Positions 4,933 through 7,040 of a stretch of DNA of 7,040 nt are shown here, in pieces; the first letter of the stretch is position 1, and each line of letters begins with the position of its first letter. The notes under the pieces were generated by a model. That model worked only from the letters and a program-made list of their open reading frames with translations. It was not told the DNA's origin and searched no databases. The stretch covers positions 1-7,040 of the forward strand of contig JAGVUW010000496.1 of NCBI GenBank assembly GCA_019136035.1, in the 5' to 3' direction. The stretch is from Verrucomicrobiota bacterium. Its GTDB lineage: Bacteria > Verrucomicrobiota > Lentisphaeria > Oligosphaerales > JAFGRS01. Made by a program: the position numbers and the translations under genes.

Positions 4933-7008
4933 ATGACGACGCGCGCCCTCGGGCTGGGACTCCTGCTCGCGCTGGCCATCGCCGGGGCGGGCTATGTCAA
5001 CGACCGCGTGCTGGAGCTGGAGAGCTTCAACAACGGTCACCTCCTGGCCATCAGCGTCACCGGGCTCCTGGTCGTGGCGGTGATGGCGCTGAATCCGCTC
5101 CTGTTCCGGCTGCGCCGCGGGCTGGCGTTGCGGCCGGCCGAGATGGGCCTGGTGGTCATCCTGATGATGGTCTCGTGCACCATCCCCGGGCGCTGTCTGA
5201 TGGAGCAGTTCACGCAGATTCTGGTGATGCCGTTCCATTGGGAGCGTGTCAACCCGGGCTGGCGCGAGCGCGACATACTGGGCCTGGTGCCGCCGGCGGC
5301 CCTGGTCGACAGCACCGACTACGACGCGGTGGTGACCCGCTACGTGACCGGCTCCGACCGGCCGCGCTACCCGATGGGGCTGCGTGACAGCCTGGCGCGG
5401 CGTTGGCGGCAGGTCCCGTGGGAGGCCTGGGCGGCGCCGTTGGCGACCTGGCTGCCGATGGTTGTCCTGGCCACGTTGGCGATGGTCGGGATGGCCCTGA
5501 TCGTGCATCGGCAGTGGTCGTCGCACGAGCATCTGCAGTACCCGATTGCCGCCTTCATGACGGCGCTGCTCGAGCGCGACCCCGCGCAGGCCTACGGCCC
5601 GGTGCTGCGTCAGCGCGCCTTCTGGATCGGCTTTGCCGTCGTCTTTCTGATCCGGGTCAACAATGGCCTCTGCCAGTGGTTCCCGGAGACCCTGATTCCG
5701 GTGCAGTTGACCTGCAGCCTGGCGCCGTTCGGATCGAAGTGGCCGGCGCTGTATCGCAACCCCTGGGTCTGGGGTCTGCTGCGTCTGGAGGCCTTCCCGC
5801 TGGTCATCGCCTTCGCCTTCTTCCTTAATAGCGAGATCGCGCTGACGATGGGGCTCTCGCAGATTCTGTGGGCGGCGGTGTGCATCCCGATGGTCGGGAG
5901 CGGCATCAGCGTGGTCACCGACTACGACATCGGCGGCTGGCAGGGCTGGCATCGTGCCGGCAGCTACAGCGCTTTCGCGCTGATGTTGCTGTATGCGGGC
6001 CGGCATGGCTACCTCAGCGGCCTGAAGCAGGCGCTCGGCATGGCCCGCGGCGGCGCGGCTGCGGCCGAGGCCGACGCCGGGGCGTGCTGGGGCTGGCGGC
6101 TCTTCCTGGGGGCGGTGGCGGGTCTGGTCGTCCTGGCCATCCGTCTGGGGCTGTCCTGGCCGGTGGCGGTGGGGACGGTGCTGCTGATGCTGATGACATT
6201 TCTGGTGGTCTCGCGCATCAGTGCCGAGACGGGTCTGTTCTTCATTCAGCCGGGCTGGCAGCCATTCGGGGCGCTGGTGCCGCTGTTCGGCGCCTACGCG
6301 ATGGGTCCGACGAGCATTGCGCTGTCGGCGCTGGTCTGCGGTGTGCTGTGCATCGATCAGAGCCAGTCGCTGATGCCGTATCTGACGAATGGCCTGAAGC
6401 TCGGCGAGCGCCTGCGTCTGCGGCCGCTGCCGGTGGTATCGTGGTCGATGGCGAGCTGGGCGGCCGGGCTGGCCCTGGCGCTGGTGGTGGTGCTGATGGC
6501 GACCTACGACGTCGGTACGCCGACGCAGTTCTACTGGTCGTACTACCGTGTGCCGACGTTGCCCTTCCGGGCGGCTGAGCCGGCGCTGCTGCAGCTCCAG
6601 GCGACGGGCCAGCTCGAGGCCTCGGAGGGCCTGGCGGGCTGGGAGCGCCTGCTCGCGATCCAGCCGACCCGGGCCTTCCTGTGGGCGGCGGGGACGGGCT
6701 TTGCCGGGGTGGTTCTCTTCAGTGTCCTGCGTCTGCGGGTGCCGTGGTGGCCGCTGCACCCGGTGCTGTTCCTGGTTTGGGCGACCTATCCCCTCTCGAC
6801 GATGTCGCACTCATTCCTGATGGGCTGGATGCTAAAGAAGGCGTGCCTGCGCTTTGGCGGCAACCGCCTGGTGCAGCGTCTGAGGCCGGTGGCGATCGGG
6901 GTGATCAGCGGCGAGATCTGCGGCGCCCTGGTGTTCATGGTCGCCGGCGCGCTCTATTCCCTGATCACCGGCGCCAAGCCGACACCCTACCGGTACTTCC
7001 CGCGCTGA
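4933..7008 (+). CDS. Polytopic OPT-like membrane protein (DUF6785/DUF6784)
   Basis: This is a 691-residue integral membrane protein with roughly 12-15 hydrophobic segments. The first lie at about residues 6-20, 36-58 and 67-85. It resembles the DUF6785 (N-terminal)/DUF6784 (C-terminal) proteins common in planctomycetes and related phyla, which look distantly like oligopeptide (OPT) transporters. Recognisable family features are ALRPAEMGLVVILMMVSCTI followed by PGRCLMEQF. RQWSSHEHLQYPIAAFMTAL, FWIGFAVVFLIRVNNGL and ISAETGLFFIQPGW also fit, as does the late segment YPLSTMSHSFLMGWMLKK followed by RFGGNRL. The substrate is unknown. AGGAG ends three bases before the ATG, which is close, but no other in-frame start fits. 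The gene is complete and ends at TGA 7006-7008 within a hairpin. It is likely cotranscribed with the methyltransferase gene, though no functional link between the two is evident. Confidence 0.88.
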   Translation: MTTRALGLGLLLALAIAGAGYVNDRVLELESFNNGHLLAISVTGLLVVAVMALNPLLFRLRRGLALRPAEMGLVVILMMVSCTIPGRCLMEQFTQILVMPFHWERVNPGWRERDILGLVPPAALVDSTDYDAVVTRYVTGSDRPRYPMGLRDSLARRWRQVPWEAWAAPLATWLPMVVLATLAMVGMALIVHRQWSSHEHLQYPIAAFMTALLERDPAQAYGPVLRQRAFWIGFAVVFLIRVNNGLCQWFPETLIPVQLTCSLAPFGSKWPALYRNPWVWGLLRLEAFPLVIAFAFFLNSEIALTMGLSQILWAAVCIPMVGSGISVVTDYDIGGWQGWHRAGSYSAFALMLLYAGRHGYLSGLKQALGMARGGAAAAEADAGACWGWRLFLGAVAGLVVLAIRLGLSWPVAVGTVLLMLMTFLVVSRISAETGLFFIQPGWQPFGALVPLFGAYAMGPTSIALSALVCGVLCIDQSQSLMPYLTNGLKLGERLRLRPLPVVSWSMASWAAGLALALVVVLMATYDVGTPTQFYWSYYRVPTLPFRAAEPALLQLQATGQLEASEGLAGWERLLAIQPTRAFLWAAGTGFAGVVLFSVLRLRVPWWPLHPVLFLVWATYPLSTMSHSFLMGWMLKKACLRFGGNRLVQRLRPVAIGVISGEICGALVFMVAGALYSLITGAKPTPYRYFPR

Positions 7009-7028
7009 CGGAAGATCCGTCAGGCGCG
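7001..7028. terminator. Hairpin overlapping the stop, likely bidirectional terminator
   Basis: TGACGGA (7006-7012) pairs perfectly with TCCGTCA (7016-7022) around the loop AGA. After one bulged G (7024) the stem extends five more GC pairs (7001-7005 with 7023-7028). The stem begins inside the last codons and the stop of the membrane protein gene. No T-run is visible on either side, so efficient intrinsic termination is uncertain. Its placement between two possibly convergent genes supports a shared end point. Confidence 0.55.
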
Positions 7029-7040
7029 CTCGAGGATCTT
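7020..7040 (-). CDS. Possible 3' end of a convergent gene (partial)
   Basis: On the minus strand the last bases read KILERA followed by TGA (7022-7020). The TGA lies in the right arm of the hairpin, mirroring how the plus-strand gene's TGA lies in the left arm. Six codons are too few to name a family, and the rest lies beyond the window. Confidence 0.3.
   Translation of the reverse strand, partial: KILERA

Noticed and set aside
4909..6810. Minus-strand open frame of 633 codons opposite the membrane protein gene
   Set aside because: Its composition is dominated by Arg, Gln, His and Pro, as expected from reading a hydrophobic GC-rich gene backwards. It has no start context or domain.

Overview
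The window is very GC-rich and almost entirely plus-strand. It reads as chromosomal DNA from a bacterium with a Gram-negative-type envelope. Three predicted lipoproteins, a DUF6785/DUF6784-type membrane protein, and several short dispersed repeat types that I associate with Planctomycetota and related PVC-group genomes make that lineage the best guess. This placement is inference; no rRNA or marker gene is present to fix it.

Left flank (1-652). This is a gene-poor scrapyard. It holds the 3' half of a tRNA-Asn gene on the minus strand (21-70), several decayed short repeats (about 146-169, 242-265, 294-307), and a 62-codon minus-strand remnant (346-534). The remnant looks like the C-terminus of a methylenetetrahydrofolate reductase/homocysteine methyltransferase-type protein.

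Lipoprotein cluster (653-2986). Two paralogous small lipoproteins with an apparent thioredoxin-like fold but no CXXC motif flank a lipoprotein related to the molybdate-binding protein ModA. In this ModA-like protein the oxyanion-binding serines appear to be missing, and cysteines sit at or near two binding-site segments. No ABC permease or ATPase lies in the window. The ModA-like gene and the second thioredoxin-like gene are separated by about 370 bp of repeats (8-bp, 11-bp and 9-bp units and a duplicated 62-bp block). The repeat tract supplies the last codons and the stop of the ModA-like gene. A sigma70-like promoter just after the repeats probably drives the second thioredoxin-like gene. 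The cluster could be a periplasmic thiol or metal-handling module, but this is a hypothesis.

Centre (3042-3712). A YkgJ-type cysteine-cluster protein is followed by a nested palindromic repeat element (3519-3611) and a sigma70-like promoter.

Right half (3719-7040). An RlmI-type 23S rRNA cytosine methyltransferase and a large polytopic OPT-like membrane protein form a likely two-gene operon (20-nt gap). It ends in a strong hairpin that overlaps the stop codon. A possible convergent minus-strand gene ends inside the same hairpin.
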